In this document: positions 42,177 through 55,146 of the stretch, in pieces
Layout: each line of letters opens with the position of its first letter
Position numbering within the stretch: position 1 is the first letter of the stretch
Assembly (NCBI GenBank): GCA_001510575.1
Contig: LNGK01000003.1
Location: 1,659,229-1,723,228 of the forward strand
DNA from: Knoxdaviesia capensis
Lineage: Eukaryota; Ascomycota; Sordariomycetes; Microascales; Gondwanamycetaceae
DNA: 64,000 nt
Direction of reading: 5' to 3'
Program-made: the position numbers and the translations under genes
The notes under the pieces: generated by a model
The model's input: the letters and a program-made list of their open reading frames with translations, nothing else
What the model was told of the DNA's origin: nothing
The model's database searches: none

Positions 42177-43002
42177 AGAAGAGATAACTACTTAGGTCTA
42201 GGGGTTATAGTAGGTTATATCGTTAGCTTATAAAGGCTTAAATCTAATTATTATAAATACCTCTTAGAAGCGAATCTACTACTATCTTCTTAACTACTTT
42301 AGTTTATATAGTAGTTTTAGTAGAATAAAATACTACTAAGCGCTTCTTAACTTCTATCCGATTTTTAAGGCCTCCTTAGGATATTTATCTAAGTACTTAC
42401 GTATTATAGGCTTAGGGATAATATAGATCGTTTCCTTAAGCTCTCCTTATAAGTAAGTAGAGACTACGTCTATCTACTATAAGGTAGCTCTCGTCTTAAC
42501 TACGAGGGCTAATAGGATCCTTTACGTATCTAGGGTCGCGGTTAATATAAACGTTTTATAGAAGTTAACGCCTTCTCGTTATTAAAAGCCTTAAGCGTAC
42601 TATCTTACTTTCTTCTTAGTTTCGTTACCCTCCGCGTTAGTCTTCTATTAAAAGGCGAGCTTCGTAATAATTAGTTTCTTTAGAGGCTTTCCTTATATTA
42701 CCTTAAAAGTCTTTATCTTAATAACCTTCTAAAATTTAATCCTAATAACTTTTATCTAGGTTCCTATAGCTTTTTAATCTTACTAAGGGTTACGCTTTAA
42801 TACTTTATTAATATTACGTAAGTAGATTAAATCGGATACTATTATAAAAGTACTTCTTAGTAGTTAGTCGCTAGCTAATTCGTTAAGGTCTTCGAGTTTA
42901 TCTAGTCTTAAGTAGCTCTCGTTAGTAATAGGAGGATTCGCGGTTATAATTTCCTTATTATCTAATAAGTTCTACGTATTAAACGGTTCTAATATAGCCG
43001 TT

Positions 43003-43056
43003 AGCTCCGATACCCTAGATAGCTCCGGTACGCTAGATAGCTCCGATACGCTAGAT
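43003..43056 (-). repeat. Three 18-bp tandem units in the copia integrase-RT linker
   Basis: Three consecutive 18-bp units at 43003-43020, 43021-43038 and 43039-43056 (type AGCTCCGATACGCTAGAT). On the sense (minus) strand they encode hexapeptides of the type SSVSEL, SSVPEL, SRVSEL. A short repeat in the flexible linker of the polyprotein, surviving RIP because it is CpA-poor. Confidence 0.7.
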
Positions 43057-44726
43057 ATCCCCTTCTTAGGGATATTACTATTAGTAGTAGCGCTAGCTTT
43101 TAACTAGCGTAACGCTCCTAGAAGGTAAGATCGAACGTACTTTCTATATAAAAGCTTATAGATACGTTCTTAAAACTAGATATCTTTAGTAATATATACT
43201 TATCTAAATTCTAGAATCTATACTCTATAAAGATAGCGGCCTTAGTATCTAACTAGGATACCTTCTACGCCTATAAATACTAGCTTAGTATTTTAGCTAT
43301 TAAATTTAGCGTTTAATATCTTCTATCGCTAGAGGGGGTTTATATATACGATATACTTAGAACCTAGTATTTAAAGGTATAATATATTAACCTTCTCGTA
43401 TATCCCGTAAGCCTTCTAAAAGGTACCGATTAGCGTATTAAAGCTCCTAGAGATAACCGTCTAATTAAGTATATAGATTACCGTAGTTATAATCTTATCC
43501 TATAGCTCTAGCGGGATACTCTTAGTAATAATAGTTACTTTAGTCTTTTATAAGACCTCGCGGATACTACGCTTAATACGCCCGTTCTTAGTTAAATAGT
43601 ATAGAGGCGATATTATATACTCGATTCCCTACTTATTATAGTAAGTAGCTAGCTTCTTAGTACCGACGTTAGTACCGTTATCGCTATAGAGCTTCTTAGG
43701 CTTCTAGCCTAGCTCTAGCGCTTATCTCTTAACGGTCTTCTAGATATATATAAGTATATTACTCTTCTAAGCCGTTATATAAACCGATCGTTAGCTTATC
43801 GCTTTATTATATACTAATAAAAAGTAGCTATTCCCGCTCGTAGATACCGGTCGTATAGTACCTATATCTATATAGATAACCTCCTTAGGTACCTTAGAGG
43901 GTACTTTAGAATCTAGTAATTTAAAAGACGTTATCTTTCTAAACTCGTAAGTGTTATAAAGCTTAATAAGTTTAATTACCTTTTTAATTAGAGAACTAGT
44001 AACCGCCTTAACTATTCGGGATATAGCTACCCTTCCGGGGTAATAGAGGCGCTAGTATATAAGAGCCTCGCTCTCTAAAAGCGTATATAGGGATACGTTA
44101 GCGTATACGGTACCGTTAACTTTAGTATATAAGGTATAGCCTTCCTCGCGAGGAACCTCGTTTATAGTCGTATAGGCCTTAGGGCCTTCTTTTACTTCTA
44201 ACGTAAAGCCTCTTTTTATTAGAAAGATAATAGTAATAACCTTATCCTTAATTATTAGCTAGTCTACTATTAAAACGTACCCCTTCTTATATTAAATAAT
44301 TCTAGAGATAACGTTAATAAGAAAGGTAAGGTAATACTAGACGTTAGTAATCCTAAGGTTAGATCTATCCTTTATCTAGAGTTAAATAGTTTTAATATAT
44401 CGAACTCCTAATAATCCGCTCCCTAACTTAATTAAATTAGTAAAAGTCTTTAGGGATCCTTACTTAAACTAAGATAGGTCGTTTAAAATATAGGAATCTA
44501 AACCTATATTATAAATTTAATTTATATAGATATAATATATAAGGTAAGGCTTAAAGGGTCGTTAGTCTATAGCGGTATAGGTAGTACCGTAGAGGGTAAT
44601 CGACTCCTCTAGCTTAGCGTCCTTTAGAGGCTTATTACCTTTACCCTTAGTAGGCTTCTTAGTAGAAATCGTAGTATTTACGGTTCCTAGCTTATAAGTC
44701 TTCTCTTTACTATTCGCCTTCGCTTA

Positions 44727-44768
44727 GTATTTACTTATAATATAACCTTTTAAGCCGTATTAATAGTA
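44727..44768 (-). pseudogene. Copia Gag CCHC zinc-knuckle fossil
   Basis: Fourteen codons with spacing C-x2-C-x4-H-x4-C, where all four ligand positions are now Tyr (TGC to TAC, CAT to TAT), keeping GLKG and IISK between them. The pattern fixes coding sense as minus and shows RIP on both strands. Confidence 0.65.
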
Positions 44769-45270
44769 TTAAATATTACTTTTCTTCTAGATAGGGATAT
44801 TACTAGTAGTAGGCTTAGGGGAGGGGGGGGTATAGTAATCGGGTTTCTTCACGCTATTATCCTTCTTTTAATTAAGAGGATATCTAGATTACTACTAGCG
44901 CGTAACGTAGTTTATATTCTTAGCTATATATTTAGATATAGCTATAATAAGGGCGGCCTTATTATCGATATCCTTATTAAAACTCTTTAGGATAGCGCGG
45001 AGGTCTCTATTAAGCTTAGGGTAGCGGGTAGTAATATAATAATAAGCGCCCGTTACGGTTAAGATAATCGGGATTACGAGCCCTTCTAGTCTTACCTTAT
45101 ATACTATAGAGACGAATCGATTTAAGATTTAGTATACTCCTTCTCTCGGTTCGGTTTAGAAATTAAAAACTACTATAATATTTTTAATCCGTAACTCCTT
45201 AGTTACTTAGAAATTCTACTTTAGCGATCTAAATAAAGTATAAGTATTTACTTTATCCTTAAATATAGTG

Positions 45271-45552
45271 TGATTCCTAGATATATAGTCTAAAGGACTA
45301 ATAAATAAGTTATAATTATAAGGTACGTATAGAGAAATATATATAAAGGGAAGCTTAAATTTTTTCTATCTTAAGATATTTCCTATAAAAGCGTAGTAGA
45401 TATCTACCTTTTATAAGTCTTTTACTAACTCTTTAAGGTATTTATATATATATAGATATATACCTAAATACTTACCGCTAGGTAGTATCCACGTATATTA
45501 ATATACGTTTATACGTAATTATAATATACTCTAACCTATTTAGGGATCTATA
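45271..45552 (-). repeat. 3' LTR of gypsy copy 1
   Basis: 282 bp starting TGATTCCTAG and ending GGATCTATA on the plus strand. In element sense it would run TGTAGATCC...CTAGGAATCA, the usual TG...CA, with the TG now TA through RIP. The left edge still keeps TG, which places the LTR boundary. Confidence 0.85.
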
Positions 45553-45568
45553 AGATCCCCTTTCTTAA
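45553..45568 (-). other. Polypurine tract of gypsy copy 1
   Basis: On the minus strand AAGAAAGGGGATCT abuts the 3' LTR, the expected place and purine composition for the plus-strand primer. This confirms the minus orientation. The equivalent occurs beside the LTR of copy 2 at 55428-55443. Confidence 0.6.
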
Positions 45569-46029
45569 CTAGATTATCTACGATCTACTTTTAACTAGTA
45601 AAAGATATTAAAAGGACTTCCCTTTATATAATTTTATACTCGTACTACGAGCGGTTTTTAATTATTTTTATATTTTTCTAGGGGTCCTCTTTTTTTATCC
45701 TTTTCGACTTTTCTAAGCGTATAGAAAGAAATATAATATAAAGCGAGTCTAAATAGTAGTTAGATAAGAATAATAATAGTAATCGATAGGAAAATAGGTA
45801 TCTAGTATAATAAAGGGGAACTTCCTATTTATAGCGTTTCAGGTAGCTATAGGTACCGTTTTATCCGTCTAACGATATAAATACCTTAGTATTAGATAGT
45901 ATTAGGGGGGATTAAGAATACTACGATACCTAATTAGATAGTAACGGCCTATACTATACTATATAGGTAGCGATTACGTAACTCGTCTACCTATTATTAG
46001 TTAATATAGGTAGGCGCTACGCTAGGGAA

Positions 46030-46320
46030 TTAGGCTATAAAGGTAGCGGGGACTAGGGCGTTAGGGAAAGGGGGTGCTATTACGATAGCGGTAGCTACTA
46101 TTAGCGCGGCTATTAACGTAAATACCGGTATTATAAGTATAATAGCGGCTCTACTAGCTAGTATTAGTACGGTAACGGCTAGTATAACGGGTACTACTAC
46201 TAGCGGAGCTACCGTAGGTACTAGCAGGGGTCCTCCCTTAATAATATTAATTTCGGCGCCCTCGGTAGCCGAAAAGAGAGGTAATATATACGCCGAAATC
46301 GGGGCTAACGCTAAAGCCAT
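46030..46320 (-). pseudogene. Open-frame remnant in the 3' part of gypsy copy 1
   Basis: The only frame over 60 codons in 23 kb of RIP DNA: 96 residues, almost all Ala, Ile, Val, Pro and Leu. It lies between integrase and the 3' LTR and is GC-richer than its surroundings. The corresponding stretch of copy 2 (about 55.9-56.2 kb) is similar. The hydrophobic bias follows from RIP (Ala/Thr to Ile/Val), so I do not think it codes for a protein now. Confidence 0.4.
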
Positions 46321-48449
46321 ACGCCATAGGCGTATAATAGTTAGTTAAATAGGTATAAGGTATCCCATAAAGGTATATAATATAGCTATAGTATTAATAA
46401 AACGGCTCGCGTTATTAAATTCCTCGCTATTTAACTTCTAATTAGCGGCTATAGCGTTTCTATTATAGATAAATAGATACTTAGCTACGGCGATATCCTA
46501 TAGCGCTCGGGTTTATATACTTAGCGTATTAATCTAATTCTTATTAGTATCTATAAAGGTATCTATTTTAGCTAATATATTACCGGGTACCCGGTAATTA
46601 GCCTAATAGTTATAGTATTTAATATAAGTATTCTATATAACGTTATTAATAACGTATCGATAGTAGAGAATACCCGGGTATTCGATACGTCTTAGTACGT
46701 ATTAGGTATATAGAATCGGCTCGATAGCTCTAATTATAGCGGTAACGCGCGGTACGTTCGTAGCGGGAGTAGCGGTAGGGGGAATAGCGGCTATAGTAGG
46801 TAATAGGGTATTATTAGCGTTATTATTATTATTATTAGTAGGCTATTAAGAGATATTATTATCGTTTATAATATAAATAGTAGGCTCGGTAAGTAGAATA
46901 GCTATTAATAGTGCTAGTAATAGGAAGGATAGATAGGAAAGGGATAGTAGTAATAAGAGAGATAAAGAACTATCTAATTCTAAATCGTTTATAGCTAGAG
47001 ATCGCTAGCTTCTTATACTTCTTTATTAGTTATATAACTATTCGTTTCTTTATTTATTATAAATAGGAAAGAATTTAGCTTTTTATCGTAAAAGGTAAGG
47101 TTATTACGGCGTTTATCATATTATAGTAGTCCTTCTATTAGCTAATATAGTCCCGATAGCTATTAAACCGGGTAGTTACTAAGAAAAGCGGGTCCTAGAG
47201 GATAGAAGGGATAGCCGGATAAAGGACGTTTAAGTTAGTCGCGGTATTTAGAATATCGTGCTATAGCGGTATTATACTATTCGGTTATTAGATAGTATAA
47301 TTAGTACCTCCTTCCCCTCCCTATATCGTACGAATATAGGAAAGGGCGATAGTTAGCTACGTAAATATAGGTAGCTAGCGTAAAGCGCGGGAATTAGGAA
47401 TAAAGAAAGGAAGAAAGAAAAAAATAGTATATAGGCGTAGCGGTAAGTCTAGAGCGTTCTATTAATTATTAATATAGTAAAATAGGTTAAAAGTAAGGAA
47501 ATACGCGGGAAAAAATCGGAAAAAGCATATAAAAGGCGGAATATTAGCGGTAATAGCAGTAAAATAAAAAAAGAATAATAAAAGAAAAATTCTAAAAAGG
47601 GAAAATAGTATAGCTTAATAATAAGGCGTAGCTAAAAATAAAAATAGAATAAAGGAAATTAGGATATAGATAGAATTAGGATATAAATAGGGGATAACTA
47701 TAGAATAAATATTATAAAAGAAAAGTAAAATAATAAATAAAAAATAAAAAAGGAAAGAATAGTATAAGGTAAGGTAGCTATCTACCGATAGACGATAGAC
47801 GCTTACGATCTAGCTTAAGAAGGCGACGACTAGTATACTAAAGGCTATAAATAAGCTAGCCGTCCTCGACGTACGCTAGGAATAGGTTAAACCTATTATA
47901 GCGTTTATCGAGCCGATAACCGCCTAGTAACTCTAAAGTATAGGTATTACCCTAGTAAACGTCGATAATAAGCTACGGTCTATCGTAGAATAGCTCGTAT
48001 TTATACTTTTATAGTCGATATCGTAACATCTAATCGCTTTTATTAAAAATACGGTACGTAACCTTATCGTTCTATAATATAATACGGATATATATTCGGT
48101 ATACCTTTATAGAGTTAGATACTAGGCGAACGGTCTTAAATAACTATCTTTTACGAGCTAAATCTTACTAGGAGGCGATAACTTCGTCTATAGTAGGCTC
48201 CCGTTTATATAGCGTAGTAATATAGGTAGCGCTATCGTAGGGCTTAATACTAAAAAGTAAGTAATACGGGGAAAAGCTACTTATTTACGGTCTATTTAAG
48301 TAAATACATATAGCTTTAGGAATAATTATTAACTAATCGATATCTTCTCGGTTTTTAGTATTAACGCTAGCTAGATAGCTAGCGATATACTTAATTTACC
48401 TATTAAAGCGCTTAACTTAGCTATTCGTCTATAGATAGTATATCGTTAT

Positions 48450-48740
48450 ACGATACTATTATATAGGGGGGTTATAGTTAACGAGGAGGGTCCTAAATTT
48501 ATTAGAGTTAAAGGGGGTACTATTATTAGTAATAATCTTAACTAACGGTCCGAATACTACGTAAATACGTATTACTAGTAACTTCGTAATAGCTAAGGTG
48601 CTATTACGAGGGTCTATAGCTACTATAACGTAGCTAGTAGCGTACTCGACTACCGTTAATAGCTATATCCGTTTATTATTAATAATAAAATAGCTAGTAA
48701 AGTCTATTCCCTAACGTGCTAATAGTTATACTATTAGGAT
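48450..48740 (-). pseudogene. Gypsy integrase core fossil (copy 1)
   Basis: Minus-strand translation keeps GIDFTSYFIINNKRI near 48.69 kb, matching the first catalytic Asp segment of retroviral-type integrase, and VFGPLVKIITNNSTPFNSN near 48.5 kb, matching the DNGTPF block with the second catalytic Asp changed to Asn (G to A). Integrase would insert the cDNA; here it is dead. Confidence 0.75.
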
Positions 48741-49667
48741 TAGTCGTAGCGATTCTATTACTTTAGGGGGTTTTTATAATAATTAATATTCCGTATACTA
48801 TCGAACGGCTTTATTCATAGCTAAAATTAAGTTAGGATACTATACTCGTTTAGCTAATAGCGTATATAGGGTACTAACGCGCGTATAGCCTTCTAGTTTA
48901 TAGACCTTAATAGCTTCTAAAACGGAGGCCTCGTACGTTAGTATCTTTATTAGGATACGGTTAATAACGGTATATACTTTACTATAAAAGATAGCGAAAT
49001 AATCCTAAACGAAGGTTAAAAGGATACGATAAGGGAGTAGATAGCTATTTTCTAAGTAGTTAATAATATCCTAAATATTATACTATCTAAGGTTATCTAA
49101 CTTCTTAATATTAGGGGCGATTAGCGTATCGTTCGTAGGTTATTCGGTATTTATAGTATTATTTAGAGGCTATTTAGCGTCGTTTAGTAATAGTTACGCT
49201 AGTAGATATATCTTAAATTATTAGTTCGGTAGTCTAGGGGTCTCGTTATTAATAGCGGGAAAGACGTCGGTTAACGTATTATTATCGTTCGTTTCGTACC
49301 CTTCCTCCTTATTCGTTACGAGCGCTATATCTATACGCGGCCGTAATAACTAATTAGCTAAAATATTAGCTTTTCTAGATCGGTAGTAAATACGTACGTT
49401 ATAGTATACGATTATATTAAGAAATCGTAATATTCTAGCTAGCTATTCTTACTTAGTAGTAAAAAGGTATAGGGTTTCGTAGTTAGTAATAATAGTAATC
49501 TTAGCGGCTTCTAGCTAGCTCCTCTAATACTATAATAATATAATAACGGTAAGTATTTCTCTCTCCTAAGTACTATATCGCTACTAAATCTTTAATAAAA
49601 TAGCGTTAAAGTACGTAATTAGGCGTAAAACGCTACGTTTATTATTAGAATCACGCTATAGTTAGAA

Positions 49668-49727
49668 TAACGTAGTACCGATAGTATAATTAGAAGCGTT
49701 AGTCTCGAGTACCGATAGGAGTATATA
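49668..49727 (-). pseudogene. Gypsy RNase H fossil (copy 1)
   Basis: The segment reads LETNASNYTIGTTLF, matching the gypsy RNase H motif ETDASNYAIGAVL with its catalytic Asp now Asn by RIP. It lies between reverse transcriptase and integrase as expected. Confidence 0.75.
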
Positions 49728-50079
49728 GTTATAGTTACGTAGCTCCGGGAGGGAGGCTATAGTATCGCGAATATCGCGCTAGGCTTATAATAACTCGTTA
49801 TCTAGCTATACTTATACGCCTTTAGGCTTATCTACTCCGGTATACTTATAGAGTAGATACGCTTTATATACGAAATAGGGGATAAAGCGGCGTAAATAGC
49901 TAGCGGTATTTAAAAAGCTACGGATCTTAATAGTAGTAGTAGGCGCTAGCCTCTTATAGATAGTAGCTACCTTCTTAAGATCGGGACGAATACCGTAGAT
50001 AGAGATAATTATTCCTAGGAACTTACTTTTTTTAACGAACTATTCGTACTTCTTAAGGTTTAATAATAGTCGATAGCGG

Positions 50080-50420
50080 CTTAATTAACGTAGAATAGCG
50101 ACTATTCTCTTAGTTAATTCTATTATTATCTTACCCTAAATATAAATATCGTCTAAAAGGCCTATAGTAAAGGCGCGTACCGGCTTAAGGACTTTATTTA
50201 TAAAACGCTAGAAGGTTATAGGTACGTTTATAAGGCTAAATAGTATACGAAGCTATTCGTATTATCTAAAAGGCGTAGAAAACGCTATCTTTAGTACTAC
50301 CTCGGGGTCTATAACTATCTACTAGAAGCCGTTTTCTAAGTCGAGAAAGGTATAGAATCGGTATCTAGCGGCCTATTATAGGGAATCCTCGATATTTAGT
50401 AATAAATAGGCTACCTTTTA
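50080..50420 (-). pseudogene. Gypsy reverse-transcriptase fossil (copy 1)
   Basis: Minus-strand segments in order: YRFYTFLDLENGF, then TPFR-stop-YE-stop-LR with FSLINVPITF (the PFGLTNAPATF box), and LLDDIYI at about 50140-50160 (the catalytic DD box, DD codons at 50148-50153 intact). Stops replace Gln and Trp codons. Copy 2 has DN instead of DD at the same site. Confidence 0.8.
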
Positions 50421-51399
50421 CGTAACTTCGTTTAACGTATAGTAGTTAATTACGAAACGGTATCTAAGCTAGTTATTACTAGGGAAGGGCTTTTTAAGTA
50501 GTAATAGTATAGGTACGGACTATAGGGAGTTAATAGTATATCAAATAATACTAAGTAAGAGTAGTTTATCGGTAAATTCCTTTATAATTTTACGTTAGTA
50601 GGGGCTATAACGGCGTAGGGGGAGAGATCTAGGTTTAGTATTAACGGTCTTAATATTATATTAAGTATAGGCCTTTACGTCTAGTCTAGTATCGAAATAC
50701 CGTAGAATAAAGACGAAGGTATTATTATCGAAGGCCTTTCGTATAATTATTAGGGCTTCGGTATTTACCTTCTTCTATTAGTTTTCTATAATAATATAGG
50801 TACTACGAATAGCGTTGCGCTTCGTACGTTCTTTCGTAAGTAATAGTTACTTCTTATACTCGGGTAATAGCTTTTCGTTAAATTCGATAGTTACTCGGTT
50901 AATATTTACCGTTCTAAGAAACGTTTATTAGGGTAAAGGAGTATTATTATACTATTACTTAGTAAGGTACGTAATAAAGGGAAACGATTTAGAGGTAATA
51001 TAAAAGAGGGTATAGGTATTAGGGTCCGCGGGTAAAATACTATAAATATATATCGATAGAGGTAAAGGGAGGTTCTTATCGTAGAAAGAGGTAGGTTTAT
51101 CGTAAAAAGGGGTAATATTATTATAGGAAGAGGTAATATTTATTAGACTAGAATCGGTAGTAGAGGTAATATAGGTAATAGCGATATTATCTCGTCTCTA
51201 AGGAAGGTAGAAATATAGAATAACGGGGGAATCGCGTAGGAGTATAAGCTTTATTATACTATTAGCGTTAGTATAACTAAGCTTTATAGCTCCGCTTTAG
51301 CTAATAGTTAGGTTAGTAGGATAGGTACCGTTAGTAATAATACTAGCTACTATAGAAATAACTTTAGATAGTCTATTAATAATCGTTAATTAGAAGGAA

Positions 51400-51560
51400 A
51401 TAACGATATCGTTAATAATAGTAAAGCTACTATTACCGCCTAAGCTACTAAGGCGTAGAGGGTTAGCGGATCGGTATAACGCTAAATAACGATAGGCGTA
51501 TAATTTAGAGACGAATACGCTAGCTATTCCGGTATCGATAAATACTATAAGTAGCGTTTA
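51400..51560 (-). pseudogene. Gypsy aspartic protease fossil (copy 1)
   Basis: VFIDTGIASVFVSKLYA with catalytic D-T-G at 51528-51536 still intact, followed by LRLSSLGGNSSF. The protease would cut Gag-Pol. Survival of DTG is chance: its codons contain no CpA or TpG. Confidence 0.75.
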
Positions 51561-52079
51561 TTAGTTATTCGTTAGTAAACCGGTATAGAAGCGGTATCGT
51601 TTACGGTATCCTTCGCGTTATAGCTATTTTATTAGTATCTTACTAATTAACGTTAATTCCTTTACTAAAGGGATTATAAATAATATAGAATAGTAGGTAA
51701 CGTTAGCGAAATAGTTATTATCTACGTCTAAGCCCGTAGCTTCTAAGAGGGGAGATCCTTCGGGAGATAAGTCTTCTTTCTATATAGGGTATATACTATA
51801 AATAGTAAGTTTCTTATCCCCTCTCCTATTATTCCGCTATCCTTTATCCGTTATTAGTCTATCTTTATTCCTAAAGGGGTAGGGAGTAGGGGAATAGTAT
51901 GTCTTTCGGTCTTAAGACGGTCTCCGTAAATAGTTATAGTCGCGGGAGGTATTTCGAGAATAGTTACGAGGCTCGCGGGAATAACTATGATTATCTATCG
52001 TTCGGCCTCGGTTTATCGTGAAACGCGTGTTTTAACGCGCCTTTTAATATCGATCGTTATTCTCGGTACGTAGCTCCGT

Positions 52080-52121
52080 ATATTCGTAAACCTAATAACC
52101 TATCTTTCCGTATCGGAAACA
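52080..52121 (-). pseudogene. Gypsy Gag zinc-knuckle fossil (copy 1)
   Basis: CFRYGKIGY-stop-VYEY retains C-x2-C-x4-H-x4-C spacing with the second Cys, His and last Cys mutated to Tyr. The copy at 62553-62594 reads CFWYRKIGY-stop-VCEY, differing at several RIP sites, which allows the ancestral codons to be inferred by comparison. Confidence 0.7.
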
Positions 52122-54810
52122 CGTGGATTTATCTCTATCTTTATCTTACGTAATATAATTAAGTACTTCTTTACGGGTTCTAAATTATAACGTTTCTCCT
52201 TCCTCTTTAGTCTTCGGCGCGGTATTTAGTTAAGCGGCATATAATTATCTAGTCTTTAATAGGTAATAGGTAGTATTAACTATAGTATAGATACTAGAAT
52301 CGGGGGTTATATCCTACCGTATCTTATACTATAAGTCTATAATATTATAGCGTAGAATATCCTCTATTATACGTCGAATATAATACGTTTTAAGTAAGTT
52401 ATTAGTAGAATTCTATACTATTTTAGCTAAAAGTTTAATAGCTTTATATTCGGACTTATTTTAATAATTAAACGCGAGAGCTATAAATACGCGCGAAGGG
52501 GTAGATATTAGTATGCGACTAGAGATAAATATTAGTATAGATTCTACTAGTATAAGCTATAGTATATCGGTATACTATTAAATAAAATACTAAAGGGGTA
52601 TAAATTCGCTTCTAATTACTAGTAGTATTCGAGATATCTAATACGTATATAGAATTATAGATTTATATAAGTAGGTCTAAATACGTACTAATTATACTAT
52701 AACTATATAGTCTACTTTACTTAAGTAATCGCTTTATAGCTAATTAATAGCTTTTTTACTATTTTTCTTACGATCTTTTCTATTACTAATATCTAATAGG
52801 AGTATTAGTTCTAGAAACGTCGCTTAGAGGTATTAATACTACCCGATAGCGTACTTATCGTTTATTAGAGGTATATTTTACTTTATTAGACTACTTTCGA
52901 TAGCTAAATTCCTATTTACTAAACGAGGGCCTAGGAATCGTCCTTTAATAGTAAGCTATAATAATAGTATAAAGCCGTTAATACTAATATTAGTAAACGG
53001 TTTACTATTAAGTCCTAGATATAGTTTCGCTTAAAATATTACTTTAGGGGTTATCGTTTATAAGGGTATTTACTAAGATAGTATAGGAAATATTAGAAAT
53101 ATATTACTATCGTATACTCCTTATCTATATATATAACCTTATTATCCTTCTAGAACCGTACTACCTATGCCTCTTAGTGTTTATAATATAATATATAGTA
53201 CCGAAGGCTAGTTTCTCGTCGGTTAGACGCTAGTTATAGGTAATAACGGGTTATTAGCTATAGTTACGCTAGAAAGGGGGCTCTTTCTACCTAGGTCGGT
53301 AGGTAATAGTAGTCCTATTATCTATAGACTAGCTAATAATAGCGAGGGAGTAGGAAAAGAGGATAAGGTAGCTATAGCTATAGCTAGTAAGTTATTACGG
53401 CTTATAGCGTCTATTAGCTTTTCTAAAAGCTTTTCTATTATCGTATTAATAACGGTATTTATATTATCAGCACGCTCTTTCTCTCTCGCTTATCTATTAA
53501 AGTTAGACTCTATACGGTCTATAAGTAACGCTTTTATTATTTACTTTAATTCCTTAATCGTAATAGACTCGGTATATTAAGGCGGTAGACTACTTACTAG
53601 CTATACCGGTAGAATATTTATCCCGTTATCTATAGCCTTTCCTTTCCCTCGTCCTATTATTATCCGATAATTATACGTAATAGGGGTTACTTCCGTAGGG
53701 GGTTATAGCTCTTTAACTAGTAACTTATTAGTTTATAGGTTAGTTATAGCGCTTACTTTACTTAAGGCTTTAAGGTTATAGGTAATACTTTTATCTCTTT
53801 TACGTAGAATACGTTATTCTTTATCTAATATTCGGCGTAAAAGCGGATATTAGCGGTCTAAGCTCGTTAGGAAATAGGGGGTTAAGGATATAAACCGATA
53901 ATAAGTAGGAGCGAAAGGGAATAAATAGGGAAAACTAGAGCGTAATAGTTATAAATAGTTAGATAGTCTAGATTTATAGGGTTAATAATAAGGGAAAAGA
54001 GCGGTAGAAAGGATAATTATTAGAAAAGAAATAGGGCTAGTAAAATAAGAAATAAGATTATTAGTATATAAACGGGGTATAAAGGGGGTATAAAAGCGGG
54101 TTAGTCTTAGAATAAGAGGCGGATTAGTAATTAGAATTAAATAGAATAGGAGAATAGGTAATAAAGGAAGTCCGTAAACGGAAGTAATAGAAAATAATCG
54201 AAAGTAGTAGAAATATTAAGACGTTAGTTATTAGAATAGTAGGAGTCTTAGAAATAACTAGAAAAAGTTATAGAAATAAATAGGTAAAGTCGTAAAATAA
54301 AGGAAAAGTCGTAGAAATAAATAAAAATAAAGGGATTAGCTATTAAATATTTAATAATAAGACTCGAACCTATTAGTAATATCCGATAGCTTAGGAGGTA
54401 TAGGAAAGGTACGTGGGAGGCGTATAAAACGTTAGTAAAGGTAGGGTAATTCGGTGTTTTACTAGAGTAATAGTAGTTAATTAGCTATTAGTTCGGTAAG
54501 GATAGAATTAAAAGAAGGAAAATAAAAGATGTTTATTTAACGTGCTTTCGTTACTAAAAGGAGGTTAAATAGAAGGGGTTTTTTATAAAAGAAGGGTAAT
54601 TCGTAGTTTACCGCGGCGGAAAGTAGTAAAGCTATCAGCGGAAGTAAATTCTAAATTAAAAGAAAAGAAAGTTAAAATATTAGTCGATTACGTATTAATT
54701 AGGACTTAAACCTAGAGGAAAGGTAGTCGATTACGATAGTTAGGCTTTAAAGGAAGGTTAATAAGAGATTAATAATATAAGTATTACGCTTATAAAAAAT
54801 TAATTTTTTA

Positions 54811-55092
54811 TAATTCCTAGATATATAGTCTAAAGGATTAATAAATAAGTTATAATTATAAGGTACGTATAGAGAAATATATATAAAGGGAAGCTTAAAT
54901 TTTTTCTATCTTAAGATATTTCCTATAAAAACGCGGTAGATATCTACCTTTTATAGGTCTTTTACTAGCTCTTTAAGGCATTTATATATATATAGATATA
55001 TACCTAAATACTTACCGCTAGGTAGTATCCACGTATATTAGTATACGTTTATACGTAATTATAATATACTCTAACCTATTTAGGGATCTATA
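54811..55092 (-). repeat. 5' LTR of gypsy copy 1
   Basis: 282 bp, same length as the 3' LTR and nearly identical, beginning TAATTCCTAG (TG lost to RIP) and ending GGATCTATA. Confidence 0.85.
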
Positions 55093-55146
55093 ATAGAGGA
55101 AATCTCGGGGGCGATCGTTTCTTTTATTATACGTGCTATATACGTA
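55093..55146. other. 54-bp spacer between the two gypsy copies
   Basis: The only non-LTR DNA between copy 1 and copy 2. It has several CpG (ATCTCGGGGGCGATCG) and an AT-rich right end. It is either a scrap of the original target site or of another repeat. Confidence 0.6.

Larger units (their letters stand above)
40990..45270 (-). mobile_element. RIP-mutated Ty1/copia retrotransposon, minus sense
   Basis: The plus strand has no long frames, but minus-strand translation shows copia domains peppered with stops of the CAA/CAG/TGG type. From 5' to 3' of the element: a CCHC zinc knuckle (44727-44768, Cys and His codons mutated to Tyr), an integrase segment around 43510-43700 (GIEYIISP, then KNGRIKRSIREVL), and reverse transcriptase with YVDN followed by LLILSPNKSIAN at 42165 and lower. 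Order gag-IN-RT is diagnostic of Ty1/copia. I could not find paired LTRs; the 5' end may be cut by the gypsy LTR at 45271. Left edge is set by the composition change near 40.99-41.01 kb. Confidence 0.8.
45271..55092 (-). mobile_element. Full-length RIP-mutated Ty3/gypsy retrotransposon, copy 1
   Basis: About 9.8 kb, bounded by 282-bp LTRs at 45271-45552 and 54811-55092. Minus-strand order: Gag zinc knuckle (52080-52121), protease DTG (51528-51536), reverse transcriptase (about 50.1-50.4 kb), RNase H (about 49.67-49.73 kb), integrase (about 48.45-48.74 kb), then about 2.7 kb of further sequence and a polypurine tract beside the 3' LTR. PR-RT-RH-IN order defines Ty3/gypsy. RIP has converted many Gln and Trp codons to stops. 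No clear target-site duplication: flanks TAGTG on the left and ATAGAG on the right differ. The same family recurs at 55147. Confidence 0.9.
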
